Assembly: GCF_003286075.1 (NCBI RefSeq)
Contig: NZ_QLUV01000004.1
Span: 1-64,000, forward strand
Direction of reading: 5' to 3'
DNA: 64,000 nucleotides
DNA from: Paracoccus endophyticus
Lineage (GTDB): Bacteria; Pseudomonadota; Alphaproteobacteria; Rhodobacterales; Rhodobacteraceae
Made by a program: the position numbers and the translations under genes
Shown here: in pieces, positions 54,620 through 63,607 of the stretch
How the letters are laid out: every line of letters starts with the position of its first letter
How positions within the stretch are numbered: the stretch's first letter is position 1
Notes under the pieces: model-generated
What the model was told of the DNA's origin: nothing
Seen by the model: only the letters and a program-made list of their open reading frames with translations
Databases searched by the model: none

Positions 54620-57112
54620 CTAGCGCACGCAGGCGCGCCGCGCCACAGTCCGCGCGCCCGCGCTGTCGTCCTCGGCCGCCCGCCCGAAGCCGCCCAGCCG
54701 CACCGACAGCCCGACGCCGGTGTCGGCGCGCACGTCCTGGGACGAGGTGAAGCGGCGCGAGACGGCGAAATCGACCGTGACGCATTCGTTGCGGTACTGC
54801 ACGCCGAACTCGGCGGTCTGCGCGCGGTCGGCGGCAAAGTCATAGCGGCCCTCGGCGCTGGCCCACCACCCGGGCGCCATCTGCCAGCCGGTCGTCGCAG
54901 TCACCTCGGACACGTCGTCCTCGCGGTCCGCCTCGGTCTCGGCGTCCAGCCACAGATAGCCGGCCGAAACCTCCAGGCCGGGGCGCAGCCAGCCCAGCCG
55001 CAGCTCGTTGCGGTGGATGTCGAAGCTGTCGTCGAACAGCGCCCGGGTGGCGACGGCAAGGCCGTTGTTGCCGTTGTAGGTCGCCGCCAGCAGCCAGTCG
55101 GACCGCCGCCCGCCCAGCACGCTGCCGGTCTGCGACAGCACGGGGTCGATGCCGTCGCGCAGCACGCGGCCGGCGGTGATCCCCAGCGACCAGCCGGTCG
55201 GGTCGATGCGCGTCCAGGTCAGGCCAAGGTTCGCGCGCAGACCGGTTTCGCGGGCGTCCCATCCCGGCATCCGGTTGAGGGAAAACAGGTTGCCCTCGTC
55301 GAACTCGATCAGGCGGCTGTCCTCGTTCGGGATCTCGTCCGCGTCGTCGCGGTCGGGCGACCAGACCAGCTGCGCCACGGGTTCCAGGACATAGGCCGCG
55401 CCGCCTGCCTGTGCCATCAGCGGCCAGCGCAGCTCGGCCGCGACCGTCGGGTCCAGTCGCGCGGCGCTGCTGTCGAAGCGGCTGTCCTGCCGGATGCGGA
55501 ACAGGTCGGCGTCCAGCCGGGTCTGCACCGTGCCCAGCACGCCCGCGCCCAGGACGGCGTTGCGCCGCCAATCCACGCGCGCCGACAGGCGGGCCATGTC
55601 GCGGCCCACGATGTCCTCGCCCGCGCTGCGCCGATGGGCGCCGGTCGAGACGGTCAGCCCGCCCTCGCCGCCGATCACCGGCGGGCGGAAGTGGCGTTGC
55701 CACAGGGCGTTGGCGACCAGCCCCGGCGAGGTCTCGTCGTCCTCCTCGTCGCGCAGGGTCTGATAGTTGCCGATCCGCGCCAACAGCAGCCGGTCGCGGG
55801 CCACGCGCTCCAGCGTCACGCCGCTCCACAGCCGGTCGGCGTCGGTGATGTCATAGTCCAGCAGATAGGCGCGGTCGGACGCGGTCTGGACCTGCACGCC
55901 CAGCCGGTAATCCCGCGGCAGGGCGAACGCGGCCGCGCCGAAGACATAGCCGCGCGTCTCGCCCGGCAGGATGTCGTCGCGGCTGATCGCGCCCGTCAGT
56001 TCCATCGCGCCGGCGGTGAAGGCCTGGCGATAGCGCAGCTCCATCGTGGCGGTCCGGCTGGCCGAGACATAGGGCGTCACGGTCAGGTCCGCGCTGTCGC
56101 CCAGCGTCTGGAAATACGGCAGCTTGACCCCGAATCCCAGCCGCGAGGTGGTGCGGAACTGCGGCGTCAGGAACCCCGACATCCGGTCCACCGTGGGATC
56201 GGGCGCGCTGAACGCGGGCAGCGTGGCGATGGGCAGGCCGAAGGCGCGGAACTGCGCGCGCTCGAAGCTCAGCCGGCGGGTCTCGGCGTCATGGGTGATC
56301 CGCCGGGCCCGGATTTCCCACAGCGGCACCGGGTCGGACGCGCACACCTGGCAGGACGAGGCCACGACATGGGTCAGCGTCGTCATCCGCCCCTCGCCGG
56401 TGCGCCGGACCTCGGCCGCGGCCAGCTGCATCTCGCGCGCAAGGACCAGCCTCGCCCCCTGCAGCAGCCCGTCGCGCAACCCTTCGTCCAGCTGCGCGGC
56501 ATCGGCCACCAGCACGGTCTCGTCCGGGGTGCCGGCCTTGTCGGGCTCGGACAGATGGATCGGTCCCTCGATCGCCAGCGTGCCTGCAACGCTGTCATAG
56601 ACGACACGCTCGGCCACCAGCCGCGCGCCCTGGAACCAGACCACCACCCCGCCCGAGGCGGTCAGCACCCGGTCGCCGGACAGATCGACGCGGTCGGCCA
56701 GCAGGGTGGCGGCGTCCGCCTCCTCGGGGGAGGTGTCGGGCAGGACGATGCGCGCGGGCGGCGGCTCGGCCGCGGGGGGCAGGGCCGCAGGGGCGGTGCC
56801 GTCGGCCAGCGGCGCGTCGCGCGACCCGGACTCGGTGGGCGCCAGGGCGGGCGCGCCCCGCGACCAGGGCAGGGGGATGGGCAGCCACGAACGGGCCGCG
56901 GTCTGCGCCGCGGCGGGCAGCGATCCGGCCAGCAGGGCGGCGAGTGCGCCCGCGGCCAGCCGGGCGGGACGGACGCGGACAGCACGGCACTGTCCCGCGG
57001 CGGGCGCGGCCGGGCGGCGCCGGGCCGCGTCGGCCGGGGTCGGGCCGGGCGCTGCGGGGCCGGTCCCGGCAGGGGGCGCGGGCCGGAGCGGGGGAACAGG
57101 GTCGCGCATCAT
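54620..57112 (-). CDS. lptD: LPS-assembly protein LptD
   Basis: LptD inserts LPS into the outer leaflet together with LptE. The 830-residue protein has an N-terminal OstA jellyroll (ADRVDLSGDRVLTASGGVVV, GARLVAERVVYDSVAGTLAI) and a Cys pair in SSCQVCASDPVPLWEIRARR. The C-terminal two thirds alternate beta strands of the 26-strand barrel and end RRFTSSQDVRADTGVGLSVR. The ATG at 57112 overlaps the lptG stop. It adds a 40-residue Pro/Arg extension before the signal peptide (AAGALAALLAGSLPAAAQ), so a later start nearer residue 45 is likely. Confidence 0.95.
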   Translation of the reverse strand: MMRDPVPPLRPAPPAGTGPAAPGPTPADAARRRPAAPAAGQCRAVRVRPARLAAGALAALLAGSLPAAAQTAARSWLPIPLPWSRGAPALAPTESGSRDAPLADGTAPAALPPAAEPPPARIVLPDTSPEEADAATLLADRVDLSGDRVLTASGGVVVWFQGARLVAERVVYDSVAGTLAIEGPIHLSEPDKAGTPDETVLVADAAQLDEGLRDGLLQGARLVLAREMQLAAAEVRRTGEGRMTTLTHVVASSCQVCASDPVPLWEIRARRITHDAETRRLSFERAQFRAFGLPIATLPAFSAPDPTVDRMSGFLTPQFRTTSRLGFGVKLPYFQTLGDSADLTVTPYVSASRTATMELRYRQAFTAGAMELTGAISRDDILPGETRGYVFGAAAFALPRDYRLGVQVQTASDRAYLLDYDITDADRLWSGVTLERVARDRLLLARIGNYQTLRDEEDDETSPGLVANALWQRHFRPPVIGGEGGLTVSTGAHRRSAGEDIVGRDMARLSARVDWRRNAVLGAGVLGTVQTRLDADLFRIRQDSRFDSSAARLDPTVAAELRWPLMAQAGGAAYVLEPVAQLVWSPDRDDADEIPNEDSRLIEFDEGNLFSLNRMPGWDARETGLRANLGLTWTRIDPTGWSLGITAGRVLRDGIDPVLSQTGSVLGGRRSDWLLAATYNGNNGLAVATRALFDDSFDIHRNELRLGWLRPGLEVSAGYLWLDAETEADREDDVSEVTATTGWQMAPGWWASAEGRYDFAADRAQTAEFGVQYRNECVTVDFAVSRRFTSSQDVRADTGVGLSVRLGGFGRAAEDDSAGARTVARRACVR

Positions 57113-58272
57113 CCGTCCTCCAGCCTCAGCAGCGCGGCCAGCGCCAGCAGCGCCGCGGCGCTGGGCGGCGCAAAGGCCGCGGCGGCGGCGGGCACCTGCC
57201 CGGCCTCGCCCATCACCTGCGCCAGATTGCGCAGGAAGAACAGCCCCACGCCGGCGGCGAAGGCCCCCAGCACCAGCACCCCGGTGCGCCGACCGCGCGG
57301 CGGGCGCATGGTGAACACCGCCGCCAGCAACACCATCGCGGCCATCAGCGCGGGGCGGGCCAGTTCCTGCATCAGCCAGACCCGGTGCCGCAGCCCGGAA
57401 AATCCGGCGCGCTCGAGCCCGGCGATGAAATCGGGCAGCTGCCAGACCGGCACCGCCTGGGGCGCGCCGAAGCCGTCGCGGATGCGTGCGGCGGTCAGTT
57501 CGGTGGGCAGGGTCAGCTGCTCGCCTGTGCGCGCGGCGCGTTCGGGGTTGGGGGCATCCAGCGGCCATTCCTTGACGCCGCTCAGCGTCCAGCGGCCGTC
57601 GCCGAGGCGGGCCGAGCGCGCCTCGATCCGCCGGACGGGGCCAAGGTCGGCGTCGAAGATCAGGAAGGTCGCGTCAAACAGCGCCGTCGCATCGGGGCTG
57701 GCGCGGGCGGCGCGGATCACGATCTGCCCGCCCTGGGCCACCACGCGGCGCGCGTCGTCCGCCCCGACCGACCGGTCCCGTCGCGCGCCGTCTGCCGCGC
57801 CCCGCGTGCCCTGGCGCATCCAGACCGCGCCCCGGCCGACCGACACGGCCTGCCCGACGCCCGCCCCCGCGTTGGCCGAGGCCGCGTCGTACCGCTTGGA
57901 GGTGGCGGCCACGATCGGGTTCAGGACCATCACCGCCAGCACGCCCGCCAGTGCCGCCGCGACCGCCGGCGCGGCGACGATCCGCAGGCCCGACCGGCCC
58001 GCGGCCCGCATGGCGATCAGTTCGGACGTGCGCGACAGGGCGACGAACAGCGCGATCGCGGCTAGAAGGGTGATCAGCGGCAGGATGCCATAGACCGACC
58101 CCGCGATGTTCAGCGCGGCCAGAAAGGCCACGCGGCCAAGGCCCAGCCCCTCGTCCCCGAAGCGGCGGATCTGCTCGATCACATCGATCAGGAACAGGAT
58201 GGCCACGAAGACCGCCGTGATCAGCAGCAGCATCCGCAGGAACCGCCGGGCGAGATAGCGCGACAGGATCAT
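57109..58272 (-). CDS. lptG: LPS export permease LptG
   Basis: LptG (387 residues) pairs with LptF in the LptB2FG extractor. Six TM helices flank a periplasmic beta-jellyroll domain; the N-terminus SRYLARRFLRMLLLITAVFV and the segment IALFVALSRTSELIAMRAAGRSGLR with the coupling helix are typical. Its ATG overlaps the stop of lptF (ATGA) and its stop overlaps the lptD start, so lptF-lptG-lptD form an overlapping operon. Confidence 0.95.
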   Translation of the reverse strand: MILSRYLARRFLRMLLLITAVFVAILFLIDVIEQIRRFGDEGLGLGRVAFLAALNIAGSVYGILPLITLLAAIALFVALSRTSELIAMRAAGRSGLRIVAAPAVAAALAGVLAVMVLNPIVAATSKRYDAASANAGAGVGQAVSVGRGAVWMRQGTRGAADGARRDRSVGADDARRVVAQGGQIVIRAARASPDATALFDATFLIFDADLGPVRRIEARSARLGDGRWTLSGVKEWPLDAPNPERAARTGEQLTLPTELTAARIRDGFGAPQAVPVWQLPDFIAGLERAGFSGLRHRVWLMQELARPALMAAMVLLAAVFTMRPPRGRRTGVLVLGAFAAGVGLFFLRNLAQVMGEAGQVPAAAAAFAPPSAAALLALAALLRLEDG

Positions 58273-59417
58273 GCCGCCGTCCCCGGCAGGCGCCCCGGCG
58301 CGGGTCGGCGGGCACGGCGGGGACTGGCGGCCAGCGCCAGCGCCGCCGCGGCGCCAAGGCCCCCCGCGACCGCCGGCCCATAGAGCAGCGGCCACAGCGA
58401 CGGGTCCGCCGCCGAGCGGCTGGCCGCGGCCGTGCCCAGCGCCTGCACCACCAGCAGCGCCACCACCGCCGCGATCACCTGCCGCCAGACGCCGAAGCGG
58501 GAATACCCCCCTGTCAGCAGCAGCGCAAACCCCAGCATCGCCGCGACCGGCGCGTCCAGCGGCTGGGCCAGACGCTCATGCGCCTCGGCGCGGGCGCGCG
58601 GCGCGCTGGCGCCCGTGGCCTCCAGCAGGGCAGGGTCGGGCGACAGCAGGCGCGCGGTCGAATAGTCGCGCAGGTCGCGCCCCTTGCTGCCGGCCGAGGC
58701 GAATGCGCTGCCCACGTCCCAGGTCAGGTCGGCAAAGCGCGTCACCGACAGCCGCGACGGCTGGCCCGGCTGCGATTCCAGCGTCTGGGACATGCCGCGG
58801 ATCATCAGCAGCCGCGGCCCGGTGTCGGCGCGCACGACCAGCGCCTCCTCGGCGGTGTGGATGGTCTGGCGGGCGGGGTCGCGCGCGTCCTCGATGAACA
58901 GGTCGAGCAGGCGCCCGTCGGGCGCGATTTCGCGGATGAACAGCGTCACGCCGTCGCCGGGATACTGGAAGACGCCCGGGCGCAGAAAGCGCGCGGTGAC
59001 GTTTTCCGCGATCTCGGCCTGCCGGTCGGCCAGCCGGGCCCGCGCCATGGGCACCATGCCGTGCACCAGCGCCGCGACCATCAGCCCGACCATCACGCCA
59101 AAGATCAGCACCGGCCGCGCCAGCCGCCATGGCGACAGCCCCGCGGCCTGCATCGCCACCAGTTCGGATTCCCCGGCCAGCCGGTTGGTGCCGTAGGCCG
59201 TGGCCGCGAACGCCGCGACCGGCAGCACCAGCGAGATCACCAGCGGCAGCGTCAGGGCGGTGAATTCCAGCACGACCAGCGCCGACTGGCCGTCCTGGAT
59301 CAACTGCTCGAACAGCTGCACCGCGCGGTTGATCCAGTAGACGGACACCAGCACCAGCGCAAAGAACCCGAACAGCGTCAGGAACTGCGTCAGCATGTAA
59401 CGGTCGATCCGGGCCAT
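58269..59417 (-). CDS. lptF: LPS export permease LptF
   Basis: LptF (382 residues) starts MARIDRYMLTQFLTLFGFFA and has the family segment YGTNRLAGESELVAMQAAGLS, the coupling helix that contacts LptB, plus six TM segments. It is the first gene of lptF-lptG-lptD-surA-pdxA-ksgA. The 215-bp gap (59418-59632) to the divergent pepA holds promoters presumably for both, but I could not pick convincing elements. Confidence 0.95.
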   Translation of the reverse strand: MARIDRYMLTQFLTLFGFFALVLVSVYWINRAVQLFEQLIQDGQSALVVLEFTALTLPLVISLVLPVAAFAATAYGTNRLAGESELVAMQAAGLSPWRLARPVLIFGVMVGLMVAALVHGMVPMARARLADRQAEIAENVTARFLRPGVFQYPGDGVTLFIREIAPDGRLLDLFIEDARDPARQTIHTAEEALVVRADTGPRLLMIRGMSQTLESQPGQPSRLSVTRFADLTWDVGSAFASAGSKGRDLRDYSTARLLSPDPALLEATGASAPRARAEAHERLAQPLDAPVAAMLGFALLLTGGYSRFGVWRQVIAAVVALLVVQALGTAAASRSAADPSLWPLLYGPAVAGGLGAAAALALAASPRRARRPAPGRLPGTAA

Positions 59418-59632
59418 GGGCTACCTTTCGCGGCGTTCCCTGATTAGCCGCACCCGGCCGACCGCGAAAGCCCCGTGACGCCGGGCGGGTCTGCGGGCGC
59501 GCCCGGCCATCCTGCGCGCGGGTCATGGTCGCGCGGGGGCTGCACCCGGCGGGCGGCCGGCGCAGGTTGCGCCCACTGGCCTTGGCGGCAGCGGGCCGCT
59601 AGGGTCTGGCGCGCAGCGAGGAAAGGCTTGCC

Positions 59633-61255
59633 ATGACCCACCCTGTCGAGATCCGTTTCGAACCCTCGGCCGACGCCGATCTGGCCGGCCGCACCGGCCG
59701 CCTTGCGCTGATCGTGGGGGCAGAAAACCGCCTGCCGCGCGGATTGCCGCGCGTCGCGCAGCAGGCGCTGGGGCGCGCGCTGGCGTCGAAATCCTGGGCC
59801 GCGATCAAGCCCGGCGCGGCGATGGAGGTGGCGTTCCCCGCGGGCCTGGCCGTGGACGCGGTGCAGCTGGTTCGCCTGCCCCTGCGCGCGACCGTGGCCG
59901 AGGCGCGCAAGGCCGGGGCCGCCATCGGCGCGCGCATGGGCAAGGGGGCGGTCACGGTCGTCGCGGGCAACCACAGGTCGGCCGCGGACATCGCCCTGGG
60001 CCTCGCGCTGCGCGGCTATGACTTCGGCGTCTACAAGTCCGCGGACAAGGACGGCGCGGGCGCCCCCGAGGCGGACGAGTCCCCGGCCATGCCGCCGCAG
60101 TCGGTGTCGGCCACCGGGGCCGCCGCGGACGCGGTGATCGCCGACGCCGCCGCCACCCCCGATGCGGCGCCCGACGAAACGCCCGGCGCGGACAGCATCG
60201 AGCCGCCGCAGCCCGACAAGGCCAGCGTCACCCTGCTCTGCGCCGACCCCGAGGCCGTGGCCCGCGCAGCCCGCGACGGCGCGGCGCGCGCCGAGGGGAT
60301 CTTCTTCACCCGTGACCTGGTGAACGAACCGGCGAACGTCCTGACCACCGCCGATTTCGCCGACCGTCTGCTGGCAATGCGCGAACTGGGGCTGGAGGTC
60401 GAGGTGCTGGACGAGGACGAGCTGGCCCGCCTGGGCATGCGCGCCCTGCTGGCCGTGGGGCAGGGCTCGGAAAGCCCATCCAAGGTCGTGGTCATGCGCT
60501 GGCAGGGCGGCGGCGACGAGCCGCCGTTCGCGCTGGTGGGCAAGGGCGTCGTCTTCGACACCGGCGGGATTTCCATCAAGCCCGCCGCGGGCATGGAGGA
60601 GATGACGATGGACATGGGCGGCGCGGGCGTCGTCGCGGGCGTCATGCGGACGCTGGCGCTGCGCCGCGCACGCGCCAATGTCGTGGGGCTGGTCGGGCTG
60701 GTCGAGAACATGCCCGACGGCCGCGCGCAGCGTCCGGGCGACATCGTGCGGTCGATGAAGGGCGACACGATCGAGGTCATCAACACGGACGCCGAGGGGC
60801 GCATGGTTCTGGCGGACGTGCTGTGGTACGCCCAAGGTCGCTTCAACCCCGCGGCGGTGGTGAACCTGGCCACGCTGACCGGGGCGATCATCGTGGCGCT
60901 GGGCCACGACAAGGCGGGGCTGTTTGCCAACGACGACGCGCTGGCCGCGGACCTGCTGAAGGCCGCCGAGGCCGAGGGCGAGGGACTGTGGCGGATGCCG
61001 CTGGCGCCCGCCTATGACGATCTGATCAAGTCGCGGCTGGCGGACGTCAAGAACTCGGGCGGACGCGCGGCGGGGTCGATCACGGCCGCGCAGTTCCTGC
61101 AACGCTTTGTCCGCAAGGGCACGCCCTGGGCGCACCTGGACATCGCGGGCGTCACCCTGCCGCCGGGCGAGACGACGCTGGCGCCCAAGGGCGCGACCGG
61201 CTGGGGCGTGCTGACGCTGGACCGCCTGATCCGCAACCGGTTCGAACAGGGCTGA
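59633..61255 (+). CDS. pepA: Leucyl aminopeptidase PepA (M17)
   Basis: A hexameric two-metal aminopeptidase. The catalytic domain includes LVGKGVVFDTGGISIKPA (Lys and Asp ligands), the signature NTDAEGRMVLAD from residue 384 and VNLATLTGAIIVALG. At 540 residues it is about 40 longer than usual. The extra part is an Ala/Pro/Asp-rich stretch (about 143-195) at the boundary between the N-terminal and catalytic domains, probably a flexible linker. holC follows 18 bp downstream, the normal order. Confidence 0.95.
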   Translation: MTHPVEIRFEPSADADLAGRTGRLALIVGAENRLPRGLPRVAQQALGRALASKSWAAIKPGAAMEVAFPAGLAVDAVQLVRLPLRATVAEARKAGAAIGARMGKGAVTVVAGNHRSAADIALGLALRGYDFGVYKSADKDGAGAPEADESPAMPPQSVSATGAAADAVIADAAATPDAAPDETPGADSIEPPQPDKASVTLLCADPEAVARAARDGAARAEGIFFTRDLVNEPANVLTTADFADRLLAMRELGLEVEVLDEDELARLGMRALLAVGQGSESPSKVVVMRWQGGGDEPPFALVGKGVVFDTGGISIKPAAGMEEMTMDMGGAGVVAGVMRTLALRRARANVVGLVGLVENMPDGRAQRPGDIVRSMKGDTIEVINTDAEGRMVLADVLWYAQGRFNPAAVVNLATLTGAIIVALGHDKAGLFANDDALAADLLKAAEAEGEGLWRMPLAPAYDDLIKSRLADVKNSGGRAAGSITAAQFLQRFVRKGTPWAHLDIAGVTLPPGETTLAPKGATGWGVLTLDRLIRNRFEQG

Positions 61256-61273
61256 TCGCCCTTGGGCGCGGCG

Positions 61274-61705
61274 ATGTTCTATCACCTGACGCGCTCGCCG
61301 GCCGAGGCGCTGGTGCCGTCGCTGATCGGCAAGTCCCGCGCGGCCGGCTGGCGGGTCGAGCTGCGCGGCACCGACGCCGCCCGGATGGCGCGGCTGGACG
61401 AGCTGCTGTGGCAGGCCGAGGGGTTCCTGCCCCACGGCCTGGCCGGCGGCCCGCACGACGCCTGGCAGCCGGTGCTGCTGACGACCGGCGGCACGGGCAT
61501 CGGGGCAGACTGCGTGATCACGCTGGACGGGGCCGCCGTCGATCCGGCGGAATGCGCCCCCGCCCAGCGGGTCTGCATCGTGTTCGACGGCAACGACCCC
61601 GCGGCGGTCGAGGCTGCCCGCGCGCAGTGGCGGGCCCTGTCGGCCGCAGGCGTCGGTGCAGAATACTGGTCCGAGGCGGACGGGACATGGGACCGCAAGG
61701 CCTGA
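61274..61705 (+). CDS. holC: DNA polymerase III chi subunit HolC
   Basis: HolC (143 residues) links SSB to the clamp loader. It begins MFYHLTRSPAEALVPSLIGK and contains LDELLWQAEGFLPHGLA and RVCIVFDGNDPAAVEAARAQW, the standard family pattern. The ATG at 61274 follows TTGGGCGCGGCG; a TTG at 61262 would add four residues. Cotranscribed with pepA. Its end is 4 bp from the end of the convergent retropepsin gene. Confidence 0.95.
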   Translation: MFYHLTRSPAEALVPSLIGKSRAAGWRVELRGTDAARMARLDELLWQAEGFLPHGLAGGPHDAWQPVLLTTGGTGIGADCVITLDGAAVDPAECAPAQRVCIVFDGNDPAAVEAARAQWRALSAAGVGAEYWSEADGTWDRKA

Positions 61706-61709
61706 TCCG

Positions 61710-62285
61710 TCAGCGTTCCAGAACCAGCACGTCCCCCTCGAACCCCACGCGCGCAAAGCGGCGCAGGTAATCCATTCCCATCAGCGACCGGTGCAGGTCG
61801 CCGCGGATGACCACAGCGGGCACGCCGGTATCCTCGATCTCGCCGACGGCGATGCGGTCCAGTCGCACCGCGGCGGTCTCGACCACGCCGTTCGCGGTGC
61901 GCGCCTGCCCGGCAAAGGCCAGCGCGTCCAGGTCGATCCCGACCCGTTCGGCGTCACGCTCGCGCAGCGCCAGCAGGCTGGCGCCGGTGTCCACGACGAA
62001 TCGCACCGGAACCCCGTTGACCTCGGCCACCAGGTGAAAATGCCCGTCCCGGCCCAGCGGCACGTCGATGCGCGTGGCGCTCACGACCTGTTGATGGGGA
62101 AGAACCTCGCGGCGCAGGTCGTCCCACAGGCCAGCGCCCGCGATCAGCGCGATGAAGATCAGCACCCAAGCCAGCACGCCCCGCAGGGTGCTGCCCGGGC
62201 TGCGGCGGAACTCGACGATCAGAAATCCGCCCAGCGCCAGCACCAGGACCACAAGATAGACCAGCCGCGCCCAGTCATGGCTCAT
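61710..62285 (-). CDS. Retropepsin-like aspartic protease, membrane-anchored (TIGR02281 type)
   Basis: The 191-residue protein has two N-terminal hydrophobic segments (about 8-24 and 36-52) followed by a periplasmic retropepsin-like domain. The active-site motif is FVVDTGASLLALRERDAERV and the second conserved loop is SLMGMDYLRRF. It belongs to the clan AA aspartic proteases found in alphaproteobacteria; substrates are unknown. The ATG at 62285 gives the first TM segment a normal start; the frame upstream is not gene-like. Confidence 0.88.
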   Translation of the reverse strand: MSHDWARLVYLVVLVLALGGFLIVEFRRSPGSTLRGVLAWVLIFIALIAGAGLWDDLRREVLPHQQVVSATRIDVPLGRDGHFHLVAEVNGVPVRFVVDTGASLLALRERDAERVGIDLDALAFAGQARTANGVVETAAVRLDRIAVGEIEDTGVPAVVIRGDLHRSLMGMDYLRRFARVGFEGDVLVLER

Positions 62286-62677
62286 TCGACCCGCTTCCCT
62301 GTTGCAGGCCCGGCCGGGACGCCCGGCGCGGGTCTTCGGTGATCCCGAAAGGCGGGCTTGCCCCCGTCCTCCGCCTGGTGGCAACGGATCTGCCGGACGG
62401 TGCGGTTCCCTGCTGCCAGCCTCGGCCCGGCCTTCCTGTGATCCTCCAATGCGCCGGTTGCGCCGACGTTCCATCGGCAGGCCGGCGCACCCTTGCCGCG
62501 AAGGGGGAACCCGCACCCGGTTCGCCCGCCGGCAGGGCGGCAGCGCGCCGCCGGCTGCGGCGTTCGGCGCCGCGTTTGGGTCTTTCGGACAGGGCTGTCA
62601 GGCCCTATATGCAGGGGGCGGCAACACGGCCGCAAGGGGCCGCCCGTCATGCGCGCCCCAGGGATACGGAGAGACAG
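62286..62677. other. Intergenic region before tatA
   Basis: A 392-bp non-coding stretch between the divergent protease and tatA genes. A TATATG-like -10 (about 62609) may belong to a tat promoter, without a good -35. I see no conserved small gene or RNA. Confidence 0.4.
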
Positions 62678-63019
62678 ATGCACGCACCTTCACCCATGGC
62701 GCTCCTGCTCATCGCCATCGTGGTTCTGGTCCTGTTCGGCCGGGGCAAGGTTTCGTCCCTGATGGGCGAGGTCGGCAAGGGGATCACCGCCTTCAAGCGC
62801 GGCGTCAAGGATGGCGCCGACGAGATCGAACGGGCCGCCGACACCCCGGCCGCTGACCGCGCGACCATCGCCGCCGTCCGCACCACCGAGGATCTGGACG
62901 CCGCCGCCGCACGCGCCCGCGCCGAGGCCGATCGCGTCCAGGCCGAGGCCGACCGCGCCCGCGCCCGCGCCGCCGAGGGGCTGCGCGACGTCACGCCCCG
63001 CGACGACGCCCGCCTGTAA
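62678..63019 (+). CDS. tatA: Sec-independent translocase subunit TatA
   Basis: TatA (113 residues) forms the pore of the twin-arginine pathway. It has the N-terminal TM helix (MALLLIAIVVLVLFGRGKVSS with the FGRGK hinge), an amphipathic helix (LMGEVGKGITAFKRGVKDG) and a longer than usual charged Ala/Arg/Glu tail. The first gene of tatABC, with GGAGAGACAG before the ATG. The FGRGK replaces the common FGxxKLP. Confidence 0.93.
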   Translation: MHAPSPMALLLIAIVVLVLFGRGKVSSLMGEVGKGITAFKRGVKDGADEIERAADTPAADRATIAAVRTTEDLDAAAARARAEADRVQAEADRARARAAEGLRDVTPRDDARL

Positions 63020-63037
63020 CGCCGGAACGGACGCGCA

Positions 63038-63604
63038 ATGCTGGATGTCGGCTGGACCGAGCTGTTGCTGATCGGCGTCGTGGCGCTGATCGTGATCGGT
63101 CCAAAGGACCTGCCGATGATGTTCCACACGCTGGGCCGCATCATGGCCCGCGCGCGCGGAATGGCGCGCGAGTTCAGTTCGGCCATGGAAGACGCGGCCA
63201 AGGCGTCCGGCCTGGACGAGACCCGCAAGGAACTGCGCGACCTGCAGAAGTTGACCAGTCCCCGCGCGATGGGCCTCGATGCGCTGGGCCGCGCCGCCGA
63301 CAAGTTCGAGAAATGGGACCCGTTGCAGCCGATGCGCGACCAGACCGGCGCCGTGCCCGACCCCGACGCCGCCCCGCCCGCGGGGGCCGCCGGGTCCACG
63401 CCCATGACGCCGCCGGCCGCCGCAATGCCCGTGGCGTCGCCCGCCGCGGCATCATCCGCTGCCGCATCGGCTGCGCCTTTTGTCCCGCCATCCCCCCCGC
63501 CTGCGACGCTGGCCCAGGCGTCCGCCGCCTCGGGCGCGCCCGTGCCGGCCGATGCGCCGGGCGCGCGCCGGCTGCACGCGGTGCGCCGCAGCGAGCGAGG
63601 CTGA
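63038..63604 (+). CDS. tatB: Sec-independent translocase subunit TatB
   Basis: TatB (188 residues) recognises twin-arginine signals with TatC. The start MLDVGWTELLLIGVVALIVI with the conserved Glu and GPKDLP hinge is diagnostic. An amphipathic helix (LGRIMARARGMAREFSSAME) follows, then a disordered Ala/Pro-rich tail from about residue 110. tatC starts 3 bp after the stop. Confidence 0.96.
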   Translation: MLDVGWTELLLIGVVALIVIGPKDLPMMFHTLGRIMARARGMAREFSSAMEDAAKASGLDETRKELRDLQKLTSPRAMGLDALGRAADKFEKWDPLQPMRDQTGAVPDPDAAPPAGAAGSTPMTPPAAAMPVASPAAASSAAASAAPFVPPSPPPATLAQASAASGAPVPADAPGARRLHAVRRSERG

Positions 63605-63607
63605 GCG

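Noticed and set aside
54608-58093. Plus-strand open frame of 1161 codons opposite lptD and lptG
   Set aside because: It is an antisense shadow in GC-rich DNA: composition is Arg/Gly/Ala/Pro-rich with no family motif, while the minus strand reads as clear LptD and LptG.
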